A stretch of DNA of 64,000 nucleotides from Zea mays (lineage: Eukaryota; Streptophyta; Magnoliopsida; Poales; Poaceae): NCBI RefSeq assembly GCF_902167145.1, contig NC_050097.1:143369982-143433981 (forward strand). The letters run 5' to 3'. The notes below the pieces were generated by a model that saw only the letters and a list, made by a program, of their open reading frames with translations, did not search any database and was not told where the DNA came from. A program made the translations under genes and the position numbers. Shown here one piece after another: positions 33,402 to 43,490 of the stretch (position 1 is the stretch's first letter; each line of letters starts with the position of its first letter).

Positions 33402-33578
33402 ACAGTAATGGTCGCCATCAGTGACGTCCGTTAATAGCTGCCATCGATGACAGTAACGATCGCTACTAGTGACGTCCGTTAATAGCTACCATCAATGATA
33501 GTAACGGTCGCCACAAGTGATGTCCGTTAATAGCTACCATCAATGACAGTAATGGTCGCCATCAGTGACATCCGTTAC
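33402..33578 (-). repeat. 48-bp tandem repeat (3.7 copies) in U3 of the copia LTR
   Basis: Units start at 33402, 33450, 33498 and 33546. On the plus strand each contains GTGA(C/T)(G/A)TCCGTTA, i.e. a TGACGTC-like bZIP core next to CCGTTA, an MYB-type core. Location about 25 bp upstream of the TATA box is that of an LTR enhancer. Binding is inference. Confidence 0.85.
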
Positions 33579-33862
33579 TCTAGGCAAAATGCGCAACCGT
33601 TAGGAAGGAATATTCGGACCAAGGTTCGATCTACCACGGCCACAGCCTAGCCCAGTCGGCGTCGCGCGCGCGTGTGGCAGTCCTTCATTCTTTTCTTAGC
33701 TTCTCAATAGATGCACCGATAGCCCACCTATTTAAGTTGAGTGAATTGTCACTTGAACTTCTGGTATGGTACTAAAGTACTAGTACACCGTAGCATTAAA
33801 GTGGGCCTTTAGTATTGACTATTATTGAATATTAATATGGGCCAGGCCCACATTAATTCAAC

Positions 33863-34305
33863 AATGCACAGGCCAGCCAAGTTTCTCGTCACCAGCGGCA
33901 AGAAGTCTTTCGTGGAAGCACTGAGATGCATCTAGCGGGCAGGCAATGAGGCAACACGATGAAGCAGGCGGGCAATCGAATGAGCCGGGTGGTGAGGATC
34001 CCATGATGAGGCGAGTGGTGATTAAATCAAAGCTACTGCACCTTGCAAGGCGGTGAAGACGATGGCACTATTAATAACAACACGATTGATGCAGTTACGT
34101 GGTGTGTGGCCCACTGCACCTAATGTATCGTCCGGATACGAATGTGGTCAGGTTTAACCGGATGATACCTTTGACCACTTCCTTCCTTTTGTTCGAAGGC
34201 TACGGTTATATATATATGGTAAGGATATTAGAAGTTCTGGTCTTACAATGATTGCAGTAAGCCTCAGTAGCTTTTGGACCCTACTGGCCTGGCCGTCTTC
34301 AGCCC
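33863..34305. other. Unassigned stretch
   Basis: No coding potential seen. A TTATATATATATGG tract at about 34206 is TATA-like, but no gene follows because the CACTA element begins at 34306. Confidence 0.3.
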
Positions 34306-34319
34306 CACTACTATCAAAA

Positions 34320-34915
34320 ACAGGCTCTTTGCTGAGTGTCTAAAGCACTAGGCAAATCCCAAAAAACACTCGTCGAAGGCTTTGTCGAGTGTGACACTCG
34401 ACGAAGGCTTTACCGAGTGTGACACTCGGCAAAGAGATCTCGGCGAACTATATATCGGCAATGGCTTCTTTGCCGAGTACTTATTATTGGGCACTCAGCA
34501 AAGTCTTTTGCTGAGTGTTGCCCGGTACTCGGCAAAGAAAAGGTGTCATCACGACGGCTGGTGACGGAGACGACGCCTTTGCCGAGTGTACTAGTTGACA
34601 CTTGGCAAAGAGAATTCCTTTGCCGAGTGTATTAGGTGACTCTCGGCAAAGAGTTTCCCTCTTTGCCGAGTGTCCGCCAGCCTACACTCGGCAAAGGGGC
34701 CACCTTCGGGTCCTTTTGTCAGTTTCTTTACCGAGTGCATTAGGAGGCACTCAGCAAAGCTTGCTTCTTTGCCAAGTGTCAGGGTCGTAGCACTCGGCAA
34801 AGAAACTTTACTGGTGCCCAGGTGTTCCTTCTTTGTCGAGTGCTATGACCTTGACACTCGGCAAAGAACCTCTTTGCTAAGTGTTACACTCAACAAAGTG
34901 ACAAGTATACACTTT
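34320..34915. repeat. Left subterminal repeats of the CACTA element
   Basis: Many direct and inverted copies of TTTGCCGAGTGT and ACACTCGGCAAAG, often paired as short palindromes about 30-50 bp apart. Such motifs bind TNPA-type proteins in En/Spm. Confidence 0.85.
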
Positions 34916-35189
34916 TTTTGTTTTTGCTATTCCATCCATCCAAACAAAAGATATCACATAATCATCACAGATATCACATAATCATCACATATACAACATC
35001 ACATATCTCACAAACACCATAAATCAAACAAGTTCTCATAGCATTACCAACATGTTCGAACACAAACATAAGTATCCAACACTCAAGAACATAAGTCTCA
35101 AGTATCTCACAAAGTATTACCAACATCAAACAAGTTTAGACTGGGTTATCTCACAAAGTATTAACAACACTAACAAAGGTAATATCTCA

Positions 35190-35500
35190 TCAAGGTGGGC
35201 GGTTGGACTGGTGCGGTGATGGGCTGGGCGATCCATGAGGGTTGTTGGATGCCGCCCCAGATTGTCGCTACAAAGAGAAGAGATTGCATGTGTTATACCA
35301 GATGAATATATATCATGAAGAACTAGAGTTTTGATACTCATAGGAGTTTGGAACTGAGTAGGGTCAAATGTAGGGAACAATGGAGGTGTTGGAGTGAAAC
35401 CCTGTGCGGCGCCAAGGCTCTGCATGTACAAGAACATCTCCGCCATCCTCGCCTCCATCTCCTAACGTTCCCTCCTCTCTGTTTCTAGCTGGGTCTGTAA
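35190..35500 (-). pseudogene. Two C-terminal exons of the CACTA accessory protein gene
   Basis: An acceptor-like ATATTACAG on the minus strand at about 35500 precedes a coding stretch MEARMAEMFLYMQSLGAAQG with proline-rich sequence. A second acceptor, CTCTTTGTAG (AG ending at 35268), precedes an exon rich in Ser/Pro/His (35267-35190) ending in TGA. These resemble the C-terminus of the TNPA-like or ORF1 protein of grass CACTA elements (inference). Upstream exons are deleted. Confidence 0.55.
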
Positions 35501-35579
35501 TATTCCAAGCCAATGTTATAGTAACTCAAAGAGAAGGTATATAACTCAAGGAATGATGAGTTACAGAAGCACTAACCTT

Positions 35580-37375
35580 AGGCCTTCTCCATGTCTTTCC
35601 ACCCCTAGGCGGCTTCATCTCTTGGTTTGGTCTATCACATAACGCTGCCAGATCCACTCTTGCCTTTATGTTATCCTTTAACTTATCAGGAATGTCCATA
35701 ATTGTTGCCCAAAGAGCATCGGCAACATTCTTTTCAGTGTGCATCACGTCAATGTTGTGTGGAAGTAGCAGGTCGTCATAATAGGGGAGCCGAGTCAAGC
35801 CCGACTTATGTGTCCACATATGCTGCTCACCATATCCCATAAAACCACCTTATGGATTGGCCACGAGCCCATCTATGTGTTGATGAATTTCAGCACCAGT
35901 CATCGTTGCAGGTGGGCGGTCTGTCACTACGACACCTTTCATAAAGTTCTTGATATCTAGGCGGAATGGATGGTCAGGAGGGAGAAATTGTCGATGTTTA
36001 TCGAATGACGAATATTTTCCACCCTTTATCAACCAAATGAACCTAAGAGCTTCCTTGCAAACTGGGCATGGAAACTTACCGTGAACACACCAGGCGTAGA
36101 ATAGCCCATACACTGGAAGTCATGCATGGAGTACTGGTACCAAACATGCATTTTGAAGTTTGCCTTTGTAGCTCGGTCATACGTCCATACCCCTTCCTCC
36201 CAAGCACGTACCAATTCATCAATCAAAGGCTCCATGTACACGTCCATTTTATTCCCCAGGTGTCCGGGAATTATAAACGACATGAATATGTTCTGCCTTT
36301 GTAAGCACACATCGAGGGGGGGGGGATTGATTGGGATAACAAACACGGGCCAACATGTGTATGGGGAAGTGCTCATTCCATAGGGATTGAACACATCTGT
36401 GGCCAACACAACATGTACATTACGAGCCTCTTCGACTTTCTCACGGTGAATGGCATCAAAGTGTTTCCATGCTTCACCATCAGATGCGTGCACCATCTTA
36501 TCAGGATTGTATCATTTTCCATTTTTGTGCCATGTCATCTGTTTCGTGGATTCCTTGGTCAGGTATAGACGCTGGATCCTCGGTATGAACGAAAGGTGGT
36601 GTAGGATTGTTATGGGGATGTTGAGCTGCCTCTTCTGTCCATCACCAGATTCTACCTCCATGAACCCAGATGATTTACACTTCGGACAGTATTTTGCCTC
36701 CGCGTATTCTTTCCTAAATAGCACACAGGCCTTCAGACAAGCATGTATCTGCTCATGCGTCATCTTGAGTGCATGAAAGAGTTTCTATGCCTCGTACATG
36801 CACTTTGGCAGAACGTGATCCTCCAGAAACAGGCTGCCAATAACCGTCAACAAGCCATCGAATGCGTCTCGACTCATGTTGTACTACCACTTGAACGCCA
36901 TTACACGCTCAATGGCATCCAGTTGAGAAACCTTTGTCTGGCCGTGAAGGAGCTTCTGTGCCGTGTCAAACATGTCATAGAACACCTTTGCGATCGGCTC
37001 TGGCTCGTCCTCCGTACATCCTCCGGCGAACTGTGCCTCGTGATAGTCGTTCAACATATCCGCTACCCTAGCATCAGCATCATAATCCTCGACGCGTTGT
37101 CTCACCACCTCCTCTCTCGTACGATGCGCTTCACCATGGAAGATCCATCGAGTATAGTGAGGCGTAAATCCATTCTTCCAAATATGTTCTACCATGGCCT
37201 TCTTTGATTTTCTTTTCCAGTTGGCACATTTGCTGCATGGGCATGGGACTAGACTAGCTCCTTTAGCAGCTTCGCCATATGCTCGTTCCACGAAATCATC
37301 AGTCTTTCTAATCCATTCAGGGGTGACATCATTCCTTCCTACATGGCTCGTGTACATCCACTCACGGTCCTCCAT
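35580..37375 (-). pseudogene. TNP2-type CACTA transposase, 5' half, broken
   Basis: Starts at ATG 37375 with the transposase-associated domain (MEDREWMYTSHVGRNDVTPE; CPCSKCANWKRKSKKAM). The same frame continues through a stop near 36884 and another near 36512, covering the TNP2 region (YCPKCKSSGFME; LNIPITILHHLSFIPRIQRLY; DVFNPYGMSTSPYTCWPV). A frameshift near 36110 moves it to a new frame (CPVCKEALRFIWLIKGGKYS; FDKHRQFLPPDHPFR), another stop lies near 35850, and NIDVMHTEKNVADALW follows. The last coding run ends at a donor-like AAG/GTTAGT near 35577. The rest of the protein is missing. A G-run at about 36313-36322 lies in the coding part. Confidence 0.85.
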
Positions 37376-38074
37376 CCTCTAAAAAATTAATAGAAGCCTA
37401 TAACAAAAAATTTTGGCTGCACCTCCCCTGCACAGGGAGGTGTCTAAAACCTGCAATTAAAAGTAGCAGCACGATGGCTGACATCCATCATATTTCAATG
37501 ACACGATGGCCGACAATCACATCTATATATATTCAATCCATGAGAGATAACACAACAAGACTACATAACTACATAGCCACATGCAAACTACATTTATATT
37601 ATAATGAGATGTCTCTAGCTAGCTCTGTCAAACACCATAATCATTTCATATATATCATGCATGTAATATACCTAGCTATCACATATATAAATTTGAATTA
37701 ATATCAAACCTAATCATTTCATATAAATCATACACGTAGAACAAAGAGGTTTCTTTAATTAGGTTATCACAAAATGGAAGGAAGCAATAATCACCTCGGG
37801 GGCGCGGGCGTGACGGCGGGTCGTGGGGCGACGGCGGGGTTGCGGGCGAGACGGCGGGCCGCGGGGGCTGGCATAGAGGCGGGGGCCGCAATCGACGGCT
37901 TGGAGGGCGGGCGTGTGGGTGACAACCGGCGTGGAGAGCGTGCGCGGCGGCCAGCGACGTGGAGGGCAGGCGCGTGGGCGGTGGCTGGCATGGAGAGCGT
38001 GCCCGGCGATGGCGGCAACGTGGTAAAAGTTAAGAGGTAAAGAATGAAGTCTCATGCTGGATCGGCTAAGTAAA

Positions 38075-38360
38075 TGTTCTTTGTCGAGTGCCAGATTGCG
38101 GGCACTCGACAAAGATTTTTTTAATTTTAAAATAAACTTTGTCGAGTGCCCGCGATGTGGCACTCGGCAAAGCAATCTTTACCGAGTGTCAGATCATGGA
38201 CACTCGGTAAAGATTGTTTACTATTTTTAAAATATCTTTGCTAAGTGTCTTCCTAGTGGCACTCGACAAACTATCTTCTTTGCTGAGTGCCGCCATGGTG
38301 GCACTCGGCAAACTATTTTCTTTGCTGAGTGCCATCCTTGGACACTCGACAAAGTATTTT
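38075..38360. repeat. Inner subterminal repeats of the CACTA right arm
   Basis: Six or more TTTGTCGAGTGCC / GGCACTCGACAAAG pairs. The intervening 37390-38070 holds a GC-rich stretch (37790-38020) with GGCGGG-type repeats and no convincing gene. Confidence 0.8.
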
Positions 38361-39285
38361 TTTTCTTTTCCAAACCAAAATTTTTGTGGGATGTTCCTAC
38401 ACTATGTAGACTTAAATGTTCGATTTTGGCACAATTATAAAAGTGTTTGCTATAACTATTAGATTTAGTTTGTTTAATTGAATTTCTTCGGATAATTCAG
38501 ATTTGAACTGCAAGTCACTAGAAAAATGGAAAATCGTGAATGCAAAAATGATATCCATGTTAGGTAACAATAGTTACGACTGATTTCAGGATAGACCAGA
38601 ATTTTTGAGCACCATGCTCGCTAAACATTGTCGTGAACTTGCCATCAAGTTGTTTAAAAATTATATAAAACACAAACAAAATCAGAAAATCATGAAACTT
38701 GTCCACATGTCATGATATCATATATAGAGGATGTGATAAAAATTTAAGAATGTTTCGATAAATTTGTGACGCACTTTGTGTAGAAACCTAGCCGGTCTAC
38801 ATTGAAACTCTATGATTTCATGTGTAGACCACTTAGGTTTCTACACATAGTGCGTCACAGCTTTCTCGAAACACTCAAATTTTTATCACAGTCTCTAAAT
38901 ATGATATCATGACATGTGGACAAGTTTCATGATTTTTTGACTTTGTTTGTGTTTTATACAATTTTAAATAACTTGATGTCAAGTTCACTGTCATGTTTAG
39001 TGAGCATGGTGCTCGAAGATTCTAGTCTGCTCCTGAAATCGGTCGTAACTTGTGCTAAATACCATAGATATCATTTTTCCATGCAAGGTTTTCCATGTTT
39101 CAAGTGACTTGCAGTTCAAATCTGGATTCTCCAAGGAAATTCAATTAAATGAACTAAAACTAATAGTTATAGAAAACACTTTTATAATTGTGCCAAAACG
39201 GAACATGTAGGTCTACATAGTGTAGAAACATACTACAAAAAGTTTGGTTGGGAAAAGGAAAAAATAAAAATATACTTTGTCGAGT
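38343..39285. repeat. Long inverted repeat (foldback) inside the CACTA element
   Basis: The left arm 38343-38805 and right arm about 38817-39285 are reverse complements with scattered mismatches and small indels. The loop is only a few bases, centred near 38811. Matching landmarks include GATTTGAACTGCAAGTCACT against AAGTGACTTGCAGTTCAAAT, and GACATGTGGACAAG against CTTGTCCACATGTC. Each arm is flanked outside by CACTCGACAAAG-type repeats. Confidence 0.9.
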
Positions 39286-39625
39286 GTATAAGAATGACAC
39301 TCGTCAAAGCATATTGTGCCCAGTGTTAGACGTGGGACACTCGGCAAAGTAGCTTATTTGCCGAGTGCCAAAGCGCGACCCTTGGCAAAGATAACGACCG
39401 TCAGCTATAGACGGCTACTGATGGCCCTTTGTCGAGCGCCACCGTTCGCCGAGTGTTTGGCACTCGGCAAAGTTTTCTTTGATGAGTGTCTTTCTGTGCC
39501 GAGAGTCCTGCTCTCAGTAAACGCCGTCCTTACCGAGAGCAGGACTTTGCCGAGTGCGGCACTCGGCAAAAACCTCTTTGCCGAGTGCCCGATAGGAAGC
39601 ACTCGACAAAGCGCCAAGCACTCGA
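39270..39625. repeat. Outer right subterminal repeats of the CACTA element
   Basis: Dense CTTTGCCGAGTG / CACTCGGCAAAG motifs ending 25 bp before the terminal TAGTG. Confidence 0.85.
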
Positions 39626-39648
39626 CGAAGAGTCAGATTCCGGTAGTG

Positions 39649-40830
39649 CACCCACCCATTCCTTGTATGCAACAATATTTGTTTTCATTTTGCATGCACA
39701 AAAATATTGGAAGACATATCTATTATCTGCTACATGCGTAGAAATTTAGAATGACGATGATGTGCGATGAATGGAAGTGGATTGACATACATGTAAACAA
39801 AAAAAATCTTATTTAAATGCTATATTTTCACCATAAATATAGGATCGATCAGACCATCTATGCAGCTAGGCTCGTTAGACCCAGTTAATGATATATATTG
39901 ATACTAATTATGCTACACGACGTAGGTATTTATGTAATAAGCTACACTGCATAAAGTTCTGTTTCCTACTGCATATGCACAAATTTAAGATGACACGAAT
40001 GTGCGATGAAAAAGAAATGGATTGACATGCATGGAAACAAAAAAATCTTTTCAAATGCTTTATTTCCTCCATAAATATAGGATTGCTCCAACAACCATGC
40101 AACTAGACTTTTTAGAACCAGATTATGATTTCTACTGACACTAATTATTCTATATGGTGTAGGTATTTATGCAATGCGGTACACCACGTAAAAGTTTGGC
40201 ATGCGGTTCACTGTTGGACGCATCTTCATGTTCGAGCGTAAAAACCTTCAGTTTGAGCATAAAATCCCACAGTTATGTGTGTCAAAAACTGATCCAATGT
40301 GAAAGCTTTTGATAACCTCGATGCATTGTATTCATGATCATAAAAAACCTCAAGTTTGAGCATAAAAATTGATAGATGAACGAGTAAATATTCGTTCACT
40401 CCGAATCAATAACCCCATGTCCATGTAGTAACCATAAATCAAGGGGTTTTATTAGGGGATTTAATTGGGTGAATTGTTTAGAGAATTTGTTTTTATGGTA
40501 GTAGCGAAAACCATAAATCATGGGATTATCTTTCCACTATGCATGCAAAAAATATGGCATGGCGGTACAGAGATGGACGCATTCCAGGTTCGAGCAAGAA
40601 AATCTTTAGTTTTCAGTGTAAAATCTCTCAGTTTTAATCGTAAATACCGAGCTAACATGAGTGTGTTGTATTCATGAATGTAAAAATCTTGAAGTTTGAG
40701 CATAAAATAGTGTTAGATAAATCGTAAATGTTGATTCACTCATAACCAACAGTCCACAAAACATGTTTCAAATAGGTAAGAAAAATACATAAAACCTTTC
40801 TACAGCTAGCATAAATAGTTACAACTTATA
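39649..40830. repeat. AT-rich stretch with two generations of duplication
   Basis: No gene seen. A unit of about 239 bp is tandemly duplicated (39740-39965 versus 39970-40195; shared GTGCGATGAA, TGGATTGACAT, CCATAAATATAGGAT, GGTATTTATG). A second unit, offset about 358 bp, overlaps it (40165-40430 versus 40525-40760; shared GGACGCAT, GTTCGAGC, TTTGAGCATAAAA). Copies are moderately diverged. Origin unknown. Confidence 0.6.
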
Positions 40831-40898
40831 GCATAATTGGTCGCCAACGCCCCCTCCCTGGTCTCCCACTCAGCGTCGCGACTGCCTTTTCAATCATG

Positions 40899-41342
40899 TT
40901 ACGACGTTCGCACTAGGTCGAAGCCAATGGCGGCAAGACCAGGCAGGTCGTTGTCGTGCGGCTCAAGGGCGAGGGCCATGCCCTCGGGGAGGAGATCGTG
41001 CGTCCCTAAAGGGGCGCAGGAGGAGGGACGCCAGTGTGCGCCACTCCGAGGTGCGACCCTCCGCGCCCGTAGTGTTGCTGATCACAAGGATCTGGACGCT
41101 CGTCATGTTGTGCATCTCCTACATGAACTGGCAGCAGTGGCCGCAAGGCATGTGGGAGACGGCGACGACATGCAATGCGGGCTCCCCCACGGTGGCAGTG
41201 TTTTCCATGAGGAATCGCTCCGCGTGCATAGAGTGGCACAACGGGAGGCCACAGAACTCGAGGTTGACGCCAGCATATGTGCGACTATTGGCACCCAAGG
41301 GGAACCACGAGATCGGGGTACGCGCGCTCCATCACGGATGGG
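40899..41342 (-). pseudogene. CDA: Cytidine deaminase gene fragment (catalytic domain)
   Basis: On the minus strand the stretch reads TYAGVNLEFCGLPL, then HSMHAERFLMENTATVGEPA and VVAVSHMPCGHC. HAE (41218-41226) and PCGHC (41134-41148) are the zinc-binding and catalytic motifs of homotetramer/dimer-type cytidine deaminases, which convert cytidine to uridine in pyrimidine salvage. A TAG at 41119-41121 follows PCGHCCQFM. The frame then continues (VQILVISNTTGAEG; SEWRTLASLLLRPF), shifts near 41005, and ends HDLLPEGMALALEPHDN with TAA at 40899-40901. An upstream frame change near 41310 is likely. The N-terminus is cut by the Sirevirus LTR at 41343 and the C-terminal half-domain is absent. Clearly a pseudogene; identity is strong because order, spacing and motifs all match plant cytidine deaminases. 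Confidence 0.85.
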
Positions 41343-42676
41343 TAAGAGCACATAGAGGGAGTGAATAGGTGATCCTGTAAAAAAAGCTCAACAAAACAAA
41401 CTTGGACTAATATTGGATTAGTGAAAGCTAAAGCCAAGTTTGAATGAGAAGTACGAGCGGAGTAAACTTCTTCACTTAATTGCTCTTCACAAGGTGAGTA
41501 TTAAAATTTAGAGCAATTATGCAAGTGAAGAGAGAGAATCGCACAAGAATAATGACACGTGACACAACGATTTTTATCCTGTGGTTCGGTCAACTAGAAT
41601 ACTTGCCTACTCCACGTTGTGGCGTCCCAATGGACGAGGGTTGCACTCAACCCCTTTCAAGTGATCCAAAGATCAACTTGAATACCACCATTCTCTTTAA
41701 CTCAACAATATCCCGTTGTGAGGAATCTCCACAATTTGGAGTCTCTCACGCCTTACACAAATGATCTCAAATGAACACTAGAGTAAGGGACAATAGCAAC
41801 ACACACAAGAGCGAGAGTTGCAGCAACAACACACACAAAAGACAAGAACGAGCACACGAAACAGCACAGCGGAGTTACAACTCAAATAAATGCTCGAATC
41901 TCTATAACGATGAACCAAATGTGTGTATGCGAAGTCTCGACGTCTTAGGATGTTCAATGGAGGCTTGGTGTACTGCTCCATGCGTCTAGGGGTCCCTTTT
42001 ATAGCCCCAAGGCAGCAAGGAGCCGTTGAAGCTCCATTTGGAAGACCATTGTTGCCTGCTATCCGTGGGCGCACTGGACTGTCTGATGTGCATCAGACAG
42101 TGAACAGTACGCGCACGGGACACGACAAAGAATCCCCTGATTGGTTGGTTTCCGCTTCTAGGGGCATCAGACTGTCTGGTGCCAGGCACCGGACTGTCCG
42201 GTGTGCATGTCGACCGTTGGCCAGCGCTGACATGGCCACTAGCCATTGCGCGGCTGGTACACCGGACTGTCTGGTGCCTCGTGTGGATCATCTGGTGAAT
42301 TATAACCGACGCAGCCAGAAAAACCCGAGAGCAGCGAGTTTAGCCGGACCGTGCACCGGACTATCCGGTGAGTGGCACGGGACTATCCGGCGCTACGTAG
42401 TCCAGCACTTTCCCTGTTTCTTCCTTTGTCTTATTTTGGACTTGACTTAGTTGAGTTCCTAGCACTTAGACAAATATGATTAGCACACAAATCAATTGAC
42501 ATAGTGACCAGAACATACCTTTAAGCTTGATCCATATAGCTTTGCACTAAGTCCTCTTACGAGCTCATTTTGACTCAAACACTTTTGCTCAACATCATGT
42601 TAGTTCAAACATAATGTGTTGTGCATCTAATCACCAAAACAATATAGAAATGGCCCAAGTGCACATTTCCCTTTCA
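41343..42676 (-). repeat. 3' LTR of the third Sirevirus
   Basis: About 1334 bp, ending CCCTTTCA on the plus strand. At least five palindromes of the CACCGGACTGTCCGGTG type lie at about 42070-42400, several decayed by C-to-T changes (CAGACTGTCTGGTG). TATA-like TTTTATAGCC near 41996 on the plus strand reads as GGCTATAAAA on the minus strand. Confidence 0.82.
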
Positions 42677-42677
42677 A

Positions 42678-43490
42678 TCTCCCCCTTTTTGGTGATTTAT
42701 GCCAACACATCAAAAGGCAACTCAATATGAACTAACATATCCAAAAAGAGGTAAGAAGAGCAAATTGATGTCAAATTGAAGACAAATAAAATCATCAAAG
42801 GATTTGGCATATTTGGATCACTTTTGCCACCACTTGGTTTATTTTCGCAAAACAAATTCATTTTCCTATATCTATGTCAAAAACACTTGTTTTGGCAAAT
42901 CAAAAGGTCTTTCAATAATAGTTTCGATCAAATACCAAAAACTCCCCCTTTTCCCATAATTGAATTTCTCCCCCACAAGAGAACGATTTTTGCAATAAGA
43001 GGGTTTTGGTCAAACACAAAAAATTCTAACACTAAAATTTTGAAATCCACAAGTGGTTGGCTGATCCAGATGCTTTGGCCTTAATTTCTCCCCCTTTGGC
43101 ATTAAGCACCAAAATAGAAGAACTATTAGGCCCTTTAACCCCATTGCCTCACAAAAATGTCAAATAAGATCAAGGACAATGAGAAAACGCAGATAAGAAC
43201 TTGGGACAAGATACATTGATACCAGAATGCAGTGGAAGCCCCTTCTTTGTCCAAGTTCACCTTTTCTCTTTCAATGCCATCTTTGAGACTATATCAAAAT
43301 TTCTCAAGGCAACATATTAGTCTCAAAGGGGTCAAGTTGTAGTACATCCTCCCCCTAAACATGTGCATTATTTGCATAGGGACTTGTGAGGTCCAGGGAT
43401 GACTTGTACAACTTGAGCACCAAAAATAAGCAAATAAAGACAGTTATGCTTAAAGTAACATGATCAAAGGAATAAAAACACATGTATGCT
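42678..43490 (-). other. 3' non-coding region of the third Sirevirus with repeated purine tracts
   Basis: The true polypurine tract (minus AAAAAGGGGGAGA, 42678-42692) adjoins the LTR. Additional tracts lie near 42945, 42968, 43087 and 43351 (CTCCCCC motifs on the plus strand). No ORF seen. Confidence 0.7.

Larger units (their letters stand above)
30963..33862 (-). mobile_element. Truncated Ty1/copia element
   Basis: From right to left: a 1018-bp 5' LTR (32845-33862), gag, zinc knuckle, protease and integrase, stopping abruptly at about 30963 inside integrase. RT, RNase H and the 3' LTR are missing, so no target duplication can be tested. It is distinct from the Sireviruses: short Gag with the UBN2-type core, no coiled coil, and an LTR starting TGTTGAATTAATGTGGG. 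Confidence 0.82.
32845..33862 (-). repeat. 5' LTR of the truncated copia element
   Basis: On the minus strand it starts TGTTGAATTAATGTGGGCC and ends CTATTTCTCTAACA, both typical TG...CA termini. The start forms an imperfect inverted repeat with the next 20 bases (33821-33862). No canonical TGGTATCAGAGC primer site follows. The adjoining sequence reads ATCCAAAAATCTGATATTAG, so the site is mutated or deleted. Confidence 0.72.
34306..39648 (-). mobile_element. Internally deleted CACTA (En/Spm-type) DNA transposon
   Basis: The left end is CACTACTATCAAAAACAGG and the right end, read inward, is CACTACCGGAATCTGACTC. The terminal CACTAC is shared. Flanking triplets are CCC (34303-34305) and CAC (39649-39651), a 3-bp duplication with one mismatch. 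Clusters of CTTTGCCGAGTG and CACTCGGCAAAG at both ends are the usual subterminal transposase-binding repeats. Inside are a broken TNP2-type transposase and two C-terminal exons of the second CACTA product, both minus strand. The bulk of both genes is missing. It could move only if supplied in trans. Confidence 0.9.

Noticed and set aside
33863..34305. Promoter of a host gene suggested by the TATA-like tract at 34206
   Set aside because: The tract is a simple TA run and the sequence is cut 90 bp downstream by the CACTA element with no coding region following.
37774..38040. 88-codon GC-rich ORF near the CACTA transposase
   Set aside because: Low-complexity GGCGGG repeats give open frames on both strands. 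No start context or homology to support a gene.
34320..39625. CRISPR-like array of short regularly repeated palindromes
   Set aside because: The repeats are CACTA subterminal motifs: irregular spacing, both orientations, plant context.
40837..41355. 172-codon plus-strand ORF
   Set aside because: Antisense to the cytidine deaminase fragment. The minus strand carries HAE and PCGHC in correct order, while the plus-strand product matches nothing.
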